The notes: generated by a model from the letters alone, not told the origin. A stretch of 64,000 nucleotides of DNA from Gulbenkiania mobilis (GCA_004346645.1 SMDA01000001.1:310001-374000); one strand, 5' to 3'. Positions 28,287-37,713 are shown, numbered from the stretch's first letter. A program made the numbers and translations.

Positions 28287-29468
28287 TCAGCCCTTGCGTA
28301 CGAGCAGGCCTTTCAGGTAATCGCCTTCAGGGAAGGCCAGCGACACCGGGTGGTCGGGCGCCGCAGTGAAACGCTCCACGATGCGCGCATCGCAGCGTGC
28401 GTCCACCGCCGCGCCGGCGATGATCTTCTGGAAGAGCTCGGCACTCATGCCGCCCGAGCAGGTGAAGGTGGCCAAGAGTCCGCCCGGGCGCAGCAGCTTC
28501 AGGCCGAGGAGGTTGATGTCCTTGTAGGCGCGCGCGGCACTCTGCACATGCTGTGCGGTCGGTGCGAACTTGGGCGGATCCAGAATGATGAGGTCGAAGC
28601 TCTTGCCCTGATCGCGCAGGAGGCGCAGGTACTTGAACACATCGGCTTCGACGAAGCTGGCGCGCTCGGCTGGCAGCGGGTTGAGCGCCAGGTTGGCCTC
28701 GGCCAGTTGCAGGGCCTCTGCGGAGGAGTCCACCGACAACACACTGCGTGCGCCGCCGTGCAAGGCTGCCAGCGAGAACCCGCCGGTGAAGCAAAAGCAG
28801 TTGAGGACATCCCGCCCGGCAGCGAGGCGGCCGATGCGGTGGCGGTTCTCCCTCTGGTCGAGGTAGAAGCCGGTCTTCTGCCCGGCTGCCACATCCACAT
28901 GCATGCGCAGTCCGTACTCGTCGATGGTCAGTGGGTCCGGTGGCAGGGCGCCGGCCAGCAGCCCGGTGACCGGGGGCAGGCCCTCAAGCTGCCGCACATC
29001 TACGTCGGAGCGCTCATAGACCCCTACCGCTCCGGTCAGTGCCATCAGTTGTTGGGCCAGCGTCTGCTTGCGTGCCTCCACGCCTGCTGACAGCGCCTGT
29101 AGCACCAGTACCGGTCCGTAGCGGTCCACCACAAGGCCAGGCAGTCCATCGGACTCGCCATGCACCAGACGCACGCCGGTACTGGCCTCGACCAACTCCT
29201 CGCGCTGGGTCAGGGCATTCTCCAGCCGGCGCCGGAAGAAATCATCGTCGATGTTCTCGTGTTCGTCAAAGCTCCAGGCGCGCGCCCGGATTTGTGACTG
29301 CGGGCTGTACGCGGCCCACGCCAGGAAGCGCCCATCCTGGGCACGCACCTCGACGGTTTCGCCCGCGGTGGGTACTCCATCCAGCCGGGCGATGGCGCCC
29401 GAAAAGATCCACGGGTGACGGTGAAGAAGGGACTTCTCGCGTCCCGGCTTGAGGGTAATCCTGATCAT
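28287..29468 (-). CDS. rlmI: 23S rRNA (cytosine-C5) methyltransferase RlmI
   Basis: A 393-residue enzyme with an N-terminal PUA domain (LHRHPWIFSGAI), a central EEHB-like region and a C-terminal Rossmann methyltransferase: motif I VLNCFCFTGGFSL, motif IV LIILDPPKF and motif VI TFTCSGGM with the catalytic Cys. E. coli RlmI methylates C1962 of 23S rRNA and is of equal size (396). The gene stands between the riboswitch and mscL. Confidence 0.93.
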   Translation of the reverse strand: MIRITLKPGREKSLLHRHPWIFSGAIARLDGVPTAGETVEVRAQDGRFLAWAAYSPQSQIRARAWSFDEHENIDDDFFRRRLENALTQREELVEASTGVRLVHGESDGLPGLVVDRYGPVLVLQALSAGVEARKQTLAQQLMALTGAVGVYERSDVDVRQLEGLPPVTGLLAGALPPDPLTIDEYGLRMHVDVAAGQKTGFYLDQRENRHRIGRLAAGRDVLNCFCFTGGFSLAALHGGARSVLSVDSSAEALQLAEANLALNPLPAERASFVEADVFKYLRLLRDQGKSFDLIILDPPKFAPTAQHVQSAARAYKDINLLGLKLLRPGGLLATFTCSGGMSAELFQKIIAGAAVDARCDARIVERFTAAPDHPVSLAFPEGDYLKGLLVRKG

Positions 29469-29546
29469 GGTGGTTTCCGGCTGGCCGATGCCTCCCCGGG
29501 CGGGGGGCGAAAAGGCGGCCAGCTTAGCGAGCGCGCGCGTGCGCGG

Positions 29547-30035
29547 TCAAGCGCTGGCTGGGGTGGTGTCCGGCGCGACCTCGGAGGTGCAGCAGGGGCA
29601 GCGGCTGGCCTTGCGCGGAATGTTCGACAGGCAGTAGGGGCAGGGGCGCGTGTCGGGTTCGCTGGTGGCAGCGGCCGGCTTGTGTTCTTCCCTGAGACGG
29701 TTGATCCCCTTGACCAGCATGAAGATGGCAAAGGCGATGATGATGAAGCTGACCACCGAGTTGATGAACAGTCCCAGGTTCAGCGTCACTGCCCCGGCTG
29801 CCTTGGCCGCCCCCAGCGAGACATACGGGCCGGCCTGCTTTGCGCCTTCCTTGAGCACGATGAACAGGTTGGAGAAATCCACGTTGCCGATCAGCAGGCC
29901 GATGGGCGGCATGATTACGTCGTCCACCAGCGACTTGACGATGGTGCTGAAGGCGCCCCCCACCACCACACCGACGGCGAGGTCGATGACATTGCCGCGC
30001 ACGGCAAACTGCTTGAATTCCTTGAGTACGGACAT
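29547..30035 (-). CDS. mscL: Large-conductance mechanosensitive channel with zinc-ribbon tail
   Basis: A 162-residue MscL. The N-terminal [24 protein letters not shown]1, a periplasmic loop and TM2 are canonical for the osmotic safety valve. In place of a plain C-terminal helix bundle, residues about 130-150 add a CPYC...CPCC zinc ribbon, making it about 25 residues longer than E. coli MscL (136). ATG 30035 is the conserved start. Confidence 0.94.
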   Translation of the reverse strand: MSVLKEFKQFAVRGNVIDLAVGVVVGGAFSTIVKSLVDDVIMPPIGLLIGNVDFSNLFIVLKEGAKQAGPYVSLGAAKAAGAVTLNLGLFINSVVSFIIIAFAIFMLVKGINRLREEHKPAAATSEPDTRPCPYCLSNIPRKASRCPCCTSEVAPDTTPASA

Positions 30036-30053
30036 GGATGCTCCCTGAGTAAA

Positions 30054-30064
30054 GGTTGGCCGAA
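30054..30064 (+). repeat. Uptake-like element, copy 11
   Basis: Exact 11-mer, intergenic, 18 bases upstream of mscL; flanks AAA and purine A. Confidence 0.85.
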
Positions 30065-30124
30065 AGGCAGACTCGACGATGGTAGTCAAAAACCCCGCCT
30101 GCCTCAAACGCCCCTAACCGTGCC

Positions 30125-30988
30125 CTACTCGCCTTTAACGGCCAGCACGCTGTCAGAACGTGCTGGCAGGCTGCCCAGCAGGGCACCTCCCAGGATGAGC
30201 GCGATGGCGATGCCTGCCACCGGATTGAGGCTACCCGTACCCGATGCCACCAGCAGCAGCGTCGACAGAAGGGGTGTGGCATACGAAAGCGAGCCGATCT
30301 GGCGCGGGTCTCCTTCCTTCATCGCCCGGTCCCACAGGAAGAAGGCGCCCCCCATCGGCCCGAGCCCCAGAGCCAGTAACGACGCCCACTGTGCGCTTGT
30401 GGGCTGAACAGCCGGTTCGAACAACAGGTGACAGCCGAGCGAGAGCAGACCCGAAGCAAGGCAGAATCCGCCCACCGCGCTGTTGGGGAAGGGGGGCAGG
30501 CGGCGTGTCAGCAGACTGTAGGTGGACCAGACGAAAGCAGCTGCAATCGCCAGGAGGTACCCGGACAGGCTGTCCAGCGAGAGGGCCAGCCTGCCGCCGG
30601 TAACGATCAGCGCCGCGCCCGAAAAGCCGAGTACTCCTGCCAGGATATGGCGTGCCATCAGGCGGGTGCCCGGAATCAGCAAGGGGGACAGCAGCACGAT
30701 CAGCAGCGGCCACAGATAGTTCAGCAGGTTGGCTTCCATGGCCGGTGCATGGCGAAAAGCAAAGAACAGCAGGAAGTGATAGCCGAAGATGCCGTACAGC
30801 CCTGTCAGGAACACGCGGGCCGAGACCTTCCACTGGCGCAGGTGACGCAGCGAAAGCAGGCTGCCCAAGGTCAGGGACACACCCACGACGAAGAAAGGCG
30901 GCAGGCTACGGGTCAGTGCACCGAGGGTGGCAAGCGAGGCCCAGAGGAGGATGGCCCCTAGGGCCCAGTAGGCAGGAGATAAACGCAT
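30125..30988 (-). CDS. EamA/DMT-family exporter, YddG-like
   Basis: A 287-residue inner-membrane transporter with about ten hydrophobic helices in two EamA repeats. The MEANLLNYLWPLLIV and LGPMGGAFFLWDRAMKEGD segments match the aromatic amino acid exporter YddG. I start at the ATG giving MRLSPAYWALG. Substrate assignment to aromatic amino acids rests on family similarity only. Confidence 0.82.
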   Translation of the reverse strand: MRLSPAYWALGAILLWASLATLGALTRSLPPFFVVGVSLTLGSLLSLRHLRQWKVSARVFLTGLYGIFGYHFLLFFAFRHAPAMEANLLNYLWPLLIVLLSPLLIPGTRLMARHILAGVLGFSGAALIVTGGRLALSLDSLSGYLLAIAAAFVWSTYSLLTRRLPPFPNSAVGGFCLASGLLSLGCHLLFEPAVQPTSAQWASLLALGLGPMGGAFFLWDRAMKEGDPRQIGSLSYATPLLSTLLLVASGTGSLNPVAGIAIALILGGALLGSLPARSDSVLAVKGE

Positions 30989-31036
30989 GGTGGCTTCCAG
31001 ATGGGGAGACTGCCATTCTGGCTTAAAAAGCCAAAA

Positions 31037-31067
31037 CAAAAAAGCCACGAACTATCGTGGCTTTTTT
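31037..31067. terminator. Bidirectional terminator after tRNA-Asn
   Basis: AAAAAAGCCACGA / TCGTGGCTTTTTT with an ACTA loop. Confidence 0.85.
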
Positions 31068-31076
31068 GAGTAAACC

Positions 31077-31152
31077 TGGCTCCCCGAGCAGGGCTCGAAC
31101 CTGCGACCTGCGGATTAACAGTCCGTCGCTCTACCAACTGAGCTATCGGGGA
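31077..31152 (-). tRNA. tRNA-Asn (GTT), first copy
   Basis: 76 bases on the minus strand, acceptor TCCCCGA/TCGGGGA, anticodon GTT, CCA encoded. Its acceptor differs by one base from the copy at 44404. Confidence 0.97.
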
Positions 31153-31167
31153 ACAGCAGAGACGCGA

Positions 31168-31196
31168 ACTATACGGATGGAGGCAGAAGCTGTCAA
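31168..31196 (-). promoter_or_regulatory. Sigma-70 promoter of tRNA-Asn
   Basis: Minus strand TTGACA, 17 bases, TATAGT, ending 15 bases before the tRNA. Confidence 0.8.
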
Positions 31197-31356
31197 CCCC
31201 CTGCGGACAGCGTCTCCTCGTTGAGAGGATGCGCACTGTAAGCGGCTTAAAAACCCGTTCCGGATCATGGGTTTGGACGGGTGCTTTCCGTTTGTAGGGC
31301 GGCAGGCCACGCGGTAACATTCCCTTCTTTACTCACATAAGCACGGTGGTGTTTCC

Positions 31357-32328
31357 ATGCATTCCGTCTGGCAAGAATGGCTGAGCAGCCAAGCCCCGAC
31401 CGAGATCCTTAAAACCGGTGATGTGGCCCCTGCAGCGGCTGGGCGCTTTATTCCCCTGTCAGGCTTTGCACTGCTGCGGGCCAGTGGCGAGGACGCACAG
31501 AATTTCCTGCAAAGCCAGCTTTCTAGCGATATCAGACTGATTTCATCCCAGTCGGCCCAATACAGCACCTATTCCAATGCCAAAGGCCGTATGCAAGGCA
31601 GTTTTCTGATCTGGCTTTATCAGGGTGATTATTATCTGCTGCTCAAGGCCGATATTGCCGACAGAGTGAGACAGCGTCTTTCCATGTTCATCCTGCGCTC
31701 CAAGGTCAAGCTGGAACGTGTGGATGCTGGCTGGGGCTTGGTGGGTCTCATCAGCGATGAGGCTCTGTCCGACCATGACGCTACCGGCCTGAAGGTGTCC
31801 GCCACCGAACGTGAAGTGCGCATCCAGCTGGATGCCACTTCGGCGCTGCTGCTATTTGAGTCCCCTCAGCCTGCAGACCTTGCACGCCTTGCTGCACAGA
31901 TGCGGCTGGCCGACGAGGCGTTCTGGACGCTGCGTGACATCCGTGCTGGTATCGGCTGGGTATCGGCAGCCACTTATGAAGCCTTCGTGCCGCAAATGGC
32001 CAATATGGAAGTCATCGGCGCCATCAGCTTTCAGAAAGGCTGTTATCCCGGCCAGGAAATCGTTGCGCGTACCCAGTATTTGGGCAAAGTGAAACGCCGC
32101 ATGTATCGGGTGCTGGCATCCATCGCCTTAGAGCCGGGGCAGCCCTTATTCGGAGAGGAAACCGGTGAACAGGCAATCGGCGCCGTGGTGGAATCGGTGG
32201 CGCTTGAAGGAGGCACCTGGGAGGGACTGGTAGTGGTGCAATCCGCTGCTTGGGAAGAAGGCGTGCATTATCAGTCTTTGCAGGGACCGCTGTTGGAAAA
32301 GCTGGAACTGCCTTATTCGGTCGATTGA
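31357..32328 (+). CDS. ygfZ: tRNA-modifying / Fe-S assembly factor YgfZ
   Basis: A 323-residue folate-binding protein related to GcvT, needed for repair or assembly of certain Fe-S enzymes such as MiaB. The diagnostic motif KGCYPGQEIVARTQYLGKVKR is split here as KGCYPGQE (residue about 228) and VARTQYLGKVKR, with the essential Cys present. The ATG start gives the normal length. It lies downstream of a divergent tRNA-Asn. Confidence 0.93.
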   Translation: MHSVWQEWLSSQAPTEILKTGDVAPAAAGRFIPLSGFALLRASGEDAQNFLQSQLSSDIRLISSQSAQYSTYSNAKGRMQGSFLIWLYQGDYYLLLKADIADRVRQRLSMFILRSKVKLERVDAGWGLVGLISDEALSDHDATGLKVSATEREVRIQLDATSALLLFESPQPADLARLAAQMRLADEAFWTLRDIRAGIGWVSAATYEAFVPQMANMEVIGAISFQKGCYPGQEIVARTQYLGKVKRRMYRVLASIALEPGQPLFGEETGEQAIGAVVESVALEGGTWEGLVVVQSAAWEEGVHYQSLQGPLLEKLELPYSVD

Positions 32329-32342
32329 AATGTTTTGCAGCC

Positions 32343-32371
32343 TTGACGTAATTAAAACCAGCTTATACATT
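32343..32371 (+). promoter_or_regulatory. Sigma-70 promoter of the H-NS gene
   Basis: TTGACG, 17 bases, TACATT in a locally AT-rich stretch, 41 bases before the ATG. Confidence 0.75.
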
Positions 32372-32412
32372 TCAAAAACCTTAAAACAATACCGACACAG
32401 GTAAAACCGATT

Positions 32413-32724
32413 ATGGATCTCTCGAAACTCGACTTTGCCGAGCTGCAAAACCTGAAAGCAGATGTAGAAGCGGAAATGAAGCGCCGCGAGCAGGAAGAGC
32501 GCACCAAGGCCAAGAAGCAGATCATGGAACTGGCTCGTACCTATGGTCTCAACCTGGAAGAAGTACTGACCAAGGTGTCCGCTGGCTCGGCCCGCAAGTC
32601 GGCCGAAGCCAAGTTCCGCCATCCGAGCCGCCCTGACATCACCTGGAGTGGTCGCGGTCGCAAGCCGGCCTGGGTGCAGGAGCATCTGGATGGTGGTGGG
32701 GCCCTGCAGGACCTGGCCATCTGA
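32413..32724 (+). CDS. hns: H-NS family nucleoid protein
   Basis: A 103-residue protein with an N-terminal coiled-coil oligomerisation region (residues 1-50, DLSKLDFAELQNLKADVEAE), a linker and the C-terminal DNA-binding motif TWSGRGRKPAWVQ, the core loop of betaproteobacterial H-NS proteins. It silences AT-rich, often foreign, DNA. Own promoter and terminator. Confidence 0.93.
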   Translation: MDLSKLDFAELQNLKADVEAEMKRREQEERTKAKKQIMELARTYGLNLEEVLTKVSAGSARKSAEAKFRHPSRPDITWSGRGRKPAWVQEHLDGGGALQDLAI

Positions 32725-32746
32725 GCCGCATGCAGGTCCTACCGAT

Positions 32747-32769
32747 AAGGCACCTCAGGGTGCCTTTTT
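32747..32769 (+). terminator. Terminator of the H-NS gene
   Basis: AAGGCACC / GGTGCCTT stem with a short loop, then TTTTCTTTT. Confidence 0.85.
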
Positions 32770-32882
32770 CTTTTACGGGCTTCCTTGCCCTCGGCGGACC
32801 GAGCGGTAATAATTCAGGCACTCTGGCGCAGACTGTCCACACTTGTCGCGCTGGCCTGTCCCCTTGTTGACCGGGTTACACC

Positions 32883-34553
32883 ATGCTTGATTTTTTCGTG
32901 CGCAATACACGCCGCAGGAATGACCCTTTGGCAGATGCCGAAGCGGCTGCGACCTGGGTTGCCGAACTCAAGGCCGAGTTCGGCTCTGCTGCGCATGAGC
33001 GTGTCACCGACCTGGTCAGTCAGGCGGTTACCGATGGTGCCTCTCCGGATGCCGGACGAATCGATGCGGTACTGAGGCTGAACCTGGACACCGCGTCGCT
33101 GCATCAGCAACTGGGTCTGCAGTACCTGATGAACGGGCGACTGCCCAAGCTGCTGGAAGAGCAGGTGCGCAGCCAGATCCTCGATTACGGTCAGGCCTTC
33201 ATCTCCTTTTATCGGCTGGCCAGCCAGCCTGGCTCGGCTGCTAGCCCCGCACAGGTGGCGCTGATGCTATCGCGTAGCCTGTTTTTCCTCGGTGAGCGCG
33301 CCCGCTGGCAATTCTACCGTCACCGAGCGCCCCAAGACGGCTTCTGGCTGCAGGTGAACGAGCACTTGCGGTGCGCCGAGCAATGGAAGGCGGAAAGTCT
33401 GCCCATCTGCCTCTTCAATGAGGAACGTGGTACCACGGTGCAAGACCAGTTTCTCATCCTGCAGATGCTGGCTACGCTCACCAGCGGCAACCTGAGCACC
33501 CGCCAGCTGAATTTCAGCCATGAATTGCTGCGCTTGGTGTCAGACAGGATGACGCTGCATGCCGGTGTTCAGGAGACGTCGAGTTTCGTGGTGGACCTGC
33601 TGGCCGACCAGCCGGCGCATCGACCGCGGGCGCAGGCGGCCGGGGGGGAGTACCGCGGCTGGAGTACGGCCGACATGGTGGAAATCCTGCACGGCTGGGC
33701 TGGCAGCCTCGAAGGCGGCCGCACGCCCGAAGAGCTACGCCGACTGATCGAGCCTGGTATCGATGCCACCCTGCTGCGCGTGCTGTGCCGGGAGTGGGCG
33801 CCACGGCAGATGCTGTTTGCCCGCGCCGAGCGGGTAAGCGTGAAAGAGCGTCAGATCGAGGTGGCGCATCGTTTGCCGGTGCTTCACCGCCTGATCCGCA
33901 AGCCGGAGGAAGAGGCACGCAGCCGCGCCGCCCAAGCCGGAGAAGGCTTTGAAGAGGCGACCGACATTCGCATCTACGGTTTTGTCACCACCCGGCGGCG
34001 TGACCGCATGAGCGCGCTGGCGCCAGCTGCGGAGGCAGTGGCGCTGCATGACGAGTTCGCCAAATGGGAGCTGGACAACATCAGTCTGACTGGGTTGGGG
34101 GTGACCTTCGAGGCGCTGGGCAATGAATGGGCACAGCTGGGCACGCTGCTGGGCATTCGTCATGCCGACCATCCGGCTTGGCAACTGGGTCTGGTGCGCC
34201 GCCTGAAGCGGCAGCAGGGTAACCGGGTGTATCTGGGTATCGAGCTGCTCTCGGACCGCCCGGTGGCGGCGGCGATTCGGCCGGCCGACACGCGCGTGCT
34301 CGATCCATCGCTGGCGCCGGAACTGGTGTGGAGCGGCGGGCTGATCAGTCTTTTTGTCGCGCTCGGGAAGGGGGGCAAGACGGTGAATGCTCTCATTCTG
34401 CCGCTGAGTGCCTACACCCTGGGCAAGCAGTACGTGATGAGCGCGCGGGGGAAGTATTTCTTGGTGGCGTTGGGCAAGGTGGCGGAAAAGGGCCTGGACT
34501 GGTGTCTGGCCGAGGTCGAATTGGTTCGGACACTGCAGGGGCCGGAAGGCTGA
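32883..34553 (+). CDS. Conserved hypothetical protein with C-terminal PilZ-like region
   Basis: A 556-residue cytoplasmic protein. The first 350 residues are helical and match no family I can name. From about 375 on, the segment WELDNISLTGLGVTFEA recalls the D/N-x-S-x-x-G box of PilZ c-di-GMP domains, followed by beta-rich sequence (LGLVRRLKRQQGNRVYLGIELL). The arginine pair usually preceding the box may be the TTRRRDR segment near 358. It is monocistronic, ending at an uptake-element hairpin. Function unknown. Confidence 0.7.
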   Translation: MLDFFVRNTRRRNDPLADAEAAATWVAELKAEFGSAAHERVTDLVSQAVTDGASPDAGRIDAVLRLNLDTASLHQQLGLQYLMNGRLPKLLEEQVRSQILDYGQAFISFYRLASQPGSAASPAQVALMLSRSLFFLGERARWQFYRHRAPQDGFWLQVNEHLRCAEQWKAESLPICLFNEERGTTVQDQFLILQMLATLTSGNLSTRQLNFSHELLRLVSDRMTLHAGVQETSSFVVDLLADQPAHRPRAQAAGGEYRGWSTADMVEILHGWAGSLEGGRTPEELRRLIEPGIDATLLRVLCREWAPRQMLFARAERVSVKERQIEVAHRLPVLHRLIRKPEEEARSRAAQAGEGFEEATDIRIYGFVTTRRRDRMSALAPAAEAVALHDEFAKWELDNISLTGLGVTFEALGNEWAQLGTLLGIRHADHPAWQLGLVRRLKRQQGNRVYLGIELLSDRPVAAAIRPADTRVLDPSLAPELVWSGGLISLFVALGKGGKTVNALILPLSAYTLGKQYVMSARGKYFLVALGKVAEKGLDWCLAEVELVRTLQGPEG

Positions 34554-34586
34554 GAAGCCGTCGACGCAAGGATAAGGTTTGAATCA

Positions 34587-34621
34587 AAAAGGTTGGCCGA
34601 AACCCTTCGGCCAACCTTTTT
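34587..34621. terminator. Terminator made of two inverted uptake-like elements (copies 12 and 13)
   Basis: GGTTGGCCGAA (34591-34601) and TTCGGCCAACC (34606-34616) pair perfectly around an ACCC loop and are flanked by A-run and T-run. It serves both the rightward PilZ-like gene and the leftward slyB operon. Paired neisserial uptake sequences form terminators in the same way. Confidence 0.88.
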
Positions 34622-34644
34622 ACTATGCGCTCGGGTTTGCGCGC

Positions 34645-35109
34645 TTACATCGGTACCACGCGGTCGTTGCCGCCACCCGTGAGCACGCGTACCCGCTGGC
34701 CGGGCGCCAGGGGGACGTCGGCTTCCTGCACGATCGAGATCATGCGGCTGCCGTTGTCGAGGCGAACGGTCACTTCCAGTGCCGTCTTGCCACCGATGTT
34801 ACGCTGGGCTGCCTGGGCGCCAAGCCCGCCGATCATTGCTCCGGCAACCGACCCGGCGATCGCGCCGGTGCCACGACCAACATTGCTGCCTGCCAGACCG
34901 CCGAGGGCAGCGCCCCCCATGGTCAGAAGTTCGTTGTTGCGGCCTTCCATGCGCACGGGCTGGACCGACACCACTGTGCCGAAGTCCACGTTCTGGGCCT
35001 GACGCATCTGTGACTTGGAGTAGACGGCGGCCGAGTCGGAGCTGGCGCAGCCAGCCAGCGTGCCTAGCACGAGCGTGCCCAGCACGGCCGAGCGGATCAG
35101 TGTCTTCAT
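34645..35109 (-). CDS. slyB: Glycine-zipper outer-membrane lipoprotein, SlyB/Pcp type
   Basis: A 154-residue lipoprotein: signal peptide with lipobox LAGC (Cys near 21), a conserved VDFGTVVSVQPVRMEG segment, then a glycine-zipper 2TM domain (GGAALGGLAGSNVGRGTG ... GAMIGGLGAQAAQ) and a C-terminal beta part. SlyB-like proteins stabilise the outer membrane under stress. It is the last gene of the minus-strand unit. Confidence 0.9.
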   Translation of the reverse strand: MKTLIRSAVLGTLVLGTLAGCASSDSAAVYSKSQMRQAQNVDFGTVVSVQPVRMEGRNNELLTMGGAALGGLAGSNVGRGTGAIAGSVAGAMIGGLGAQAAQRNIGGKTALEVTVRLDNGSRMISIVQEADVPLAPGQRVRVLTGGGNDRVVPM

Positions 35110-35146
35110 TTGGGTTCTCCGGAAGCGCGGGCGTTCCGGTCCGCGT

Positions 35147-36190
35147 TCAGGCGACGGGAACCCCCGGGGAAAAGTGGCGCTTGATGGCGCTGGCACATTC
35201 TTCTACCAGTCCGGGTCCGCGGTAGATCAGACCGGTGTACAGTTGCACCAGCGATGCGCCGGCCTCGATCTTGGCCACCGCATCCGCGCCGGAAGAAATG
35301 CCACCAACCCCTATGATGGGCAGGGCACCGTCAAGTTCCCGGGCCAGCCGGGCAATCAGCCGGGTGGACTTGTCGCGCACCGGTGCTCCGGAGAGTCCGC
35401 CGGCTTCTTCGGCCAAGGGGTGTCCGGCGATCGCATCGCGTGCAAGCGTGGTATTGGTGGCAATGACCCCGTCGATGCCGTGGGCTACCAGTAGCCGGGC
35501 AATGTCGGCTACCTCACCGTCGTTCAGGTCAGGAGCGATCTTCACCGCCAGCGGTACGTAGCGCCCGTGCTTCTGCGCCAGCCGCTCCTGTTCCCCCTTG
35601 AGCAGCGCCAGCAGCTGGGCTAGTTCGTCCGCGCCTTGCAACTGACGCAGGTTCTTGGTGTTGGGGGAGGAGATGTTGATCGTTACGTAACTTGCGTAAG
35701 CGTAGACCTTGTCCAGACAGGTCAGGTAGTCGTCCGCCGCATTCTCGATGGGGGTGGTGGCGTTCTTGCCGATGTTGATGCCTAACACACCTTTGAAGCG
35801 GCATTCCTGCACGTTACGCAGCAGCACATCCACGCCTTGGTTGTTGAAACCCATCCGGTTGAGGATGCCCTGGTGTTCCGGTACCCGGAACAGGCGCGGC
35901 CGCGGATTGCCCGCCTGCGGACGGGGCGTTACGGTGCCGATCTCGAGAAAGCCGAAGCCGAGCGCGGCCAAGCCGTCGATGCTCGAGCCGTTCTTGTCCA
36001 CGCCGGCTGCCAGCCCCACCGGGTTGGGAAATGTTAGTCCCATTGCCTTTACCGGCATGCGCACTATGGGCTTGGCCATCAGGTTGTCCAAGTGGGCGCG
36101 ATGGGCAAGGTTCAACAGGCCAAGCGTGGTGTTGTGCGCCAATTCTGCGTCGAGGCGAAAAAGTAGCGGGCGCAGAAGCGGGTAGAGCAT
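35147..36190 (-). CDS. pyrD: Dihydroorotate dehydrogenase (quinone), class 2
   Basis: A 347-residue membrane-associated enzyme of pyrimidine synthesis passing electrons to quinone. The N-terminal helical extension ([16 protein letters not shown]) is the class 2 membrane tunnel. [13 protein letters not shown] binds FMN, and the catalytic base is Ser in [12 protein letters not shown]. This is the enzyme expected in proteobacteria and the second DHODH of the window. The start codon overlaps nothing; rutE lies 64 bases upstream with an uptake-like element between. Confidence 0.95.
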   Translation of the reverse strand: MLYPLLRPLLFRLDAELAHNTTLGLLNLAHRAHLDNLMAKPIVRMPVKAMGLTFPNPVGLAAGVDKNGSSIDGLAALGFGFLEIGTVTPRPQAGNPRPRLFRVPEHQGILNRMGFNNQGVDVLLRNVQECRFKGVLGINIGKNATTPIENAADDYLTCLDKVYAYASYVTINISSPNTKNLRQLQGADELAQLLALLKGEQERLAQKHGRYVPLAVKIAPDLNDGEVADIARLLVAHGIDGVIATNTTLARDAIAGHPLAEEAGGLSGAPVRDKSTRLIARLARELDGALPIIGVGGISSGADAVAKIEAGASLVQLYTGLIYRGPGLVEECASAIKRHFSPGVPVA

Positions 36191-36238
36191 GGAGCGTCTC
36201 CGGACAGGAAAATGCCCGGATTATACCGGGCAGATCAG

Positions 36239-36249
36239 GGTTGGCCGAA
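36239..36249 (+). repeat. Uptake-like element, copy 14
   Basis: Exact 11-mer between rutE and pyrD, a few bases after the rutE stop; downstream purine A. Confidence 0.85.
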
Positions 36250-36254
36250 ATGGC

Positions 36255-36845
36255 TTATTCGAGGCGGCAGGCTTCGTCAAAAGCCAGCCGCGGTGATCGG
36301 GGGTAAAGACGGCTGGGGTCGCCGTAACCCAGGTTGACGAGGAAGTTGGACTTCACGCGCCCGTCTGGGAAGAACTCGGCATCGAGCCCGGCGGCGTCAA
36401 AGCCCGACATCGGGCCACAGTCCAGCCCCAGCGCCCGGGCAGCCAGCATCAGGTAGGCGCCCTGCAGCGAGCTGTTGCGAAAAGCGGTGGCCTCGATGGC
36501 GGTCGGGTTGCCGGCAAACCAGCTACGTGCGTCGGCATGCGGAAACAGTCGGGGCAGTTCCTCATAGAACGCCATGTCCTGCGCCACAATCACCGTCACC
36601 GGCGCGCTCATCGTCTTCTCGACGTTACCTTCGGAGAGATAGGGTTGCAGCCGGGCCTTGCCTGCGGGCGTGTGTACGAATACGAAGCGTGCCGGAGAGG
36701 CATTGGCACTGGTCGGGCCGAACTTCACCAGTTCATACAGTTGGTGCAGGGTCTGCACACTCACCGGACGATCTTGCCAGGCAGAATGCGTACGGGCTTC
36801 GGTGAACAGTTGGGCCAGGGCGGCTGGATCGAGCGGAGTGGGCAC
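36255..36845 (-). CDS. rutE: Nitroreductase-family malonic semialdehyde reductase, RutE type
   Basis: A 196-residue flavin reductase of the RutE/HadB subgroup. [16 protein letters not shown] near residue 40 and [13 protein letters not shown] near 135 are the subgroup marks. In E. coli RutE acts in pyrimidine breakdown, but no other rut genes are here, so a general reductase role is likely. It is the sixth gene of an eight-gene minus-strand unit. Confidence 0.88.
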   Translation of the reverse strand: MPTPLDPAALAQLFTEARTHSAWQDRPVSVQTLHQLYELVKFGPTSANASPARFVFVHTPAGKARLQPYLSEGNVEKTMSAPVTVIVAQDMAFYEELPRLFPHADARSWFAGNPTAIEATAFRNSSLQGAYLMLAARALGLDCGPMSGFDAAGLDAEFFPDGRVKSNFLVNLGYGDPSRLYPRSPRLAFDEACRLE

Positions 36846-36870
36846 GTGAGGCTCCTCTGGTTCTGTGGGA

Positions 36871-37695
36871 TCAAGGGGTGCCTGCGGCAGAGGCGGAAGC
36901 GGGGTGCTGTGCTTCTTGCAGGGCTTCTATCGGCAGCGCCTGGGCCTCTTCGTGCGTCTTGGAACTGACGGTGATCGACACGCGACGGTTGCGTGCCCGG
37001 CCTTCGGCGCTGTCGTTGGCGGCTACCGGCTGGTTGGAGGCGCGTCCTACGGCCACCAGGCGCGACGGGTCGATGCCGTTTTCCACGAAAAGACGCACCA
37101 CGCTGCCGGCGCGCGCCGCCGAAAGCTCCCAGTTGGACGGGAAGACGGGGTTGCTGATCGGGATGTTGTCGGTAAAGCCTTCCACGCTGACGGAGTTGTC
37201 CACCCGGGCCAGGATCTGGGCCATCTGCGCCAGCACCCGTTGCGACTGCGGAGCGGGGATGGCCTGGCCGACCGGGAACAGTGCGGTATCGCGGATCTCG
37301 ATCACCACTCCCTTGTCACTTTGGGTGATCTTGACCTGGCCGCCCTTCACCAGTGGGTCCATCAGCTTCTGAAGATCGCTGGCCAGGGCGCCCAGCTTCT
37401 GGTTCTCGCGCACCTGCATCTCGCTCTTCACGCTGCGGGCGATCGGCTTGGCATGAGGTACTTCAACCATGGTGTTGGCGCCGCCGGAGGGTGGCACCGT
37501 CTGCAGATTCATGGTGGATCCGGTGCGAAAAGCATCCAGAATGGCGGACGAAAGCACACGGTACTTGCCTTCGTTTACCGAGGAGATCGCATACATCACT
37601 ACGAAGAAGGCAAACAGCAGCGTGATGAAGTCGGCGTACGAAACCAGCCAGCGCTCGTGGTTCTCGTGCTCTTCTTCCTGCTTTCTGCGTGCCAT
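36871..37695 (-). CDS. motD: Flagellar motor stator protein MotD (MotB family)
   Basis: A 274-residue stator subunit. After a charged start ([16 protein letters not shown]) a single membrane helix carries the proton-binding Asp in [19 protein letters not shown]. An OmpA-like peptidoglycan-binding domain fills the C-terminal half ([21 protein letters not shown]). Features fit MotD, the MotB paralogue of dual-stator bacteria. Its partner MotC/MotA is not beside it; sppA is upstream and rutE downstream. Confidence 0.9.
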   Translation of the reverse strand: MARRKQEEEHENHERWLVSYADFITLLFAFFVVMYAISSVNEGKYRVLSSAILDAFRTGSTMNLQTVPPSGGANTMVEVPHAKPIARSVKSEMQVRENQKLGALASDLQKLMDPLVKGGQVKITQSDKGVVIEIRDTALFPVGQAIPAPQSQRVLAQMAQILARVDNSVSVEGFTDNIPISNPVFPSNWELSAARAGSVVRLFVENGIDPSRLVAVGRASNQPVAANDSAEGRARNRRVSITVSSKTHEEAQALPIEALQEAQHPASASAAGTP

Positions 37696-37713
37696 GCCTT
37701 CCTCGTCAGGGGG

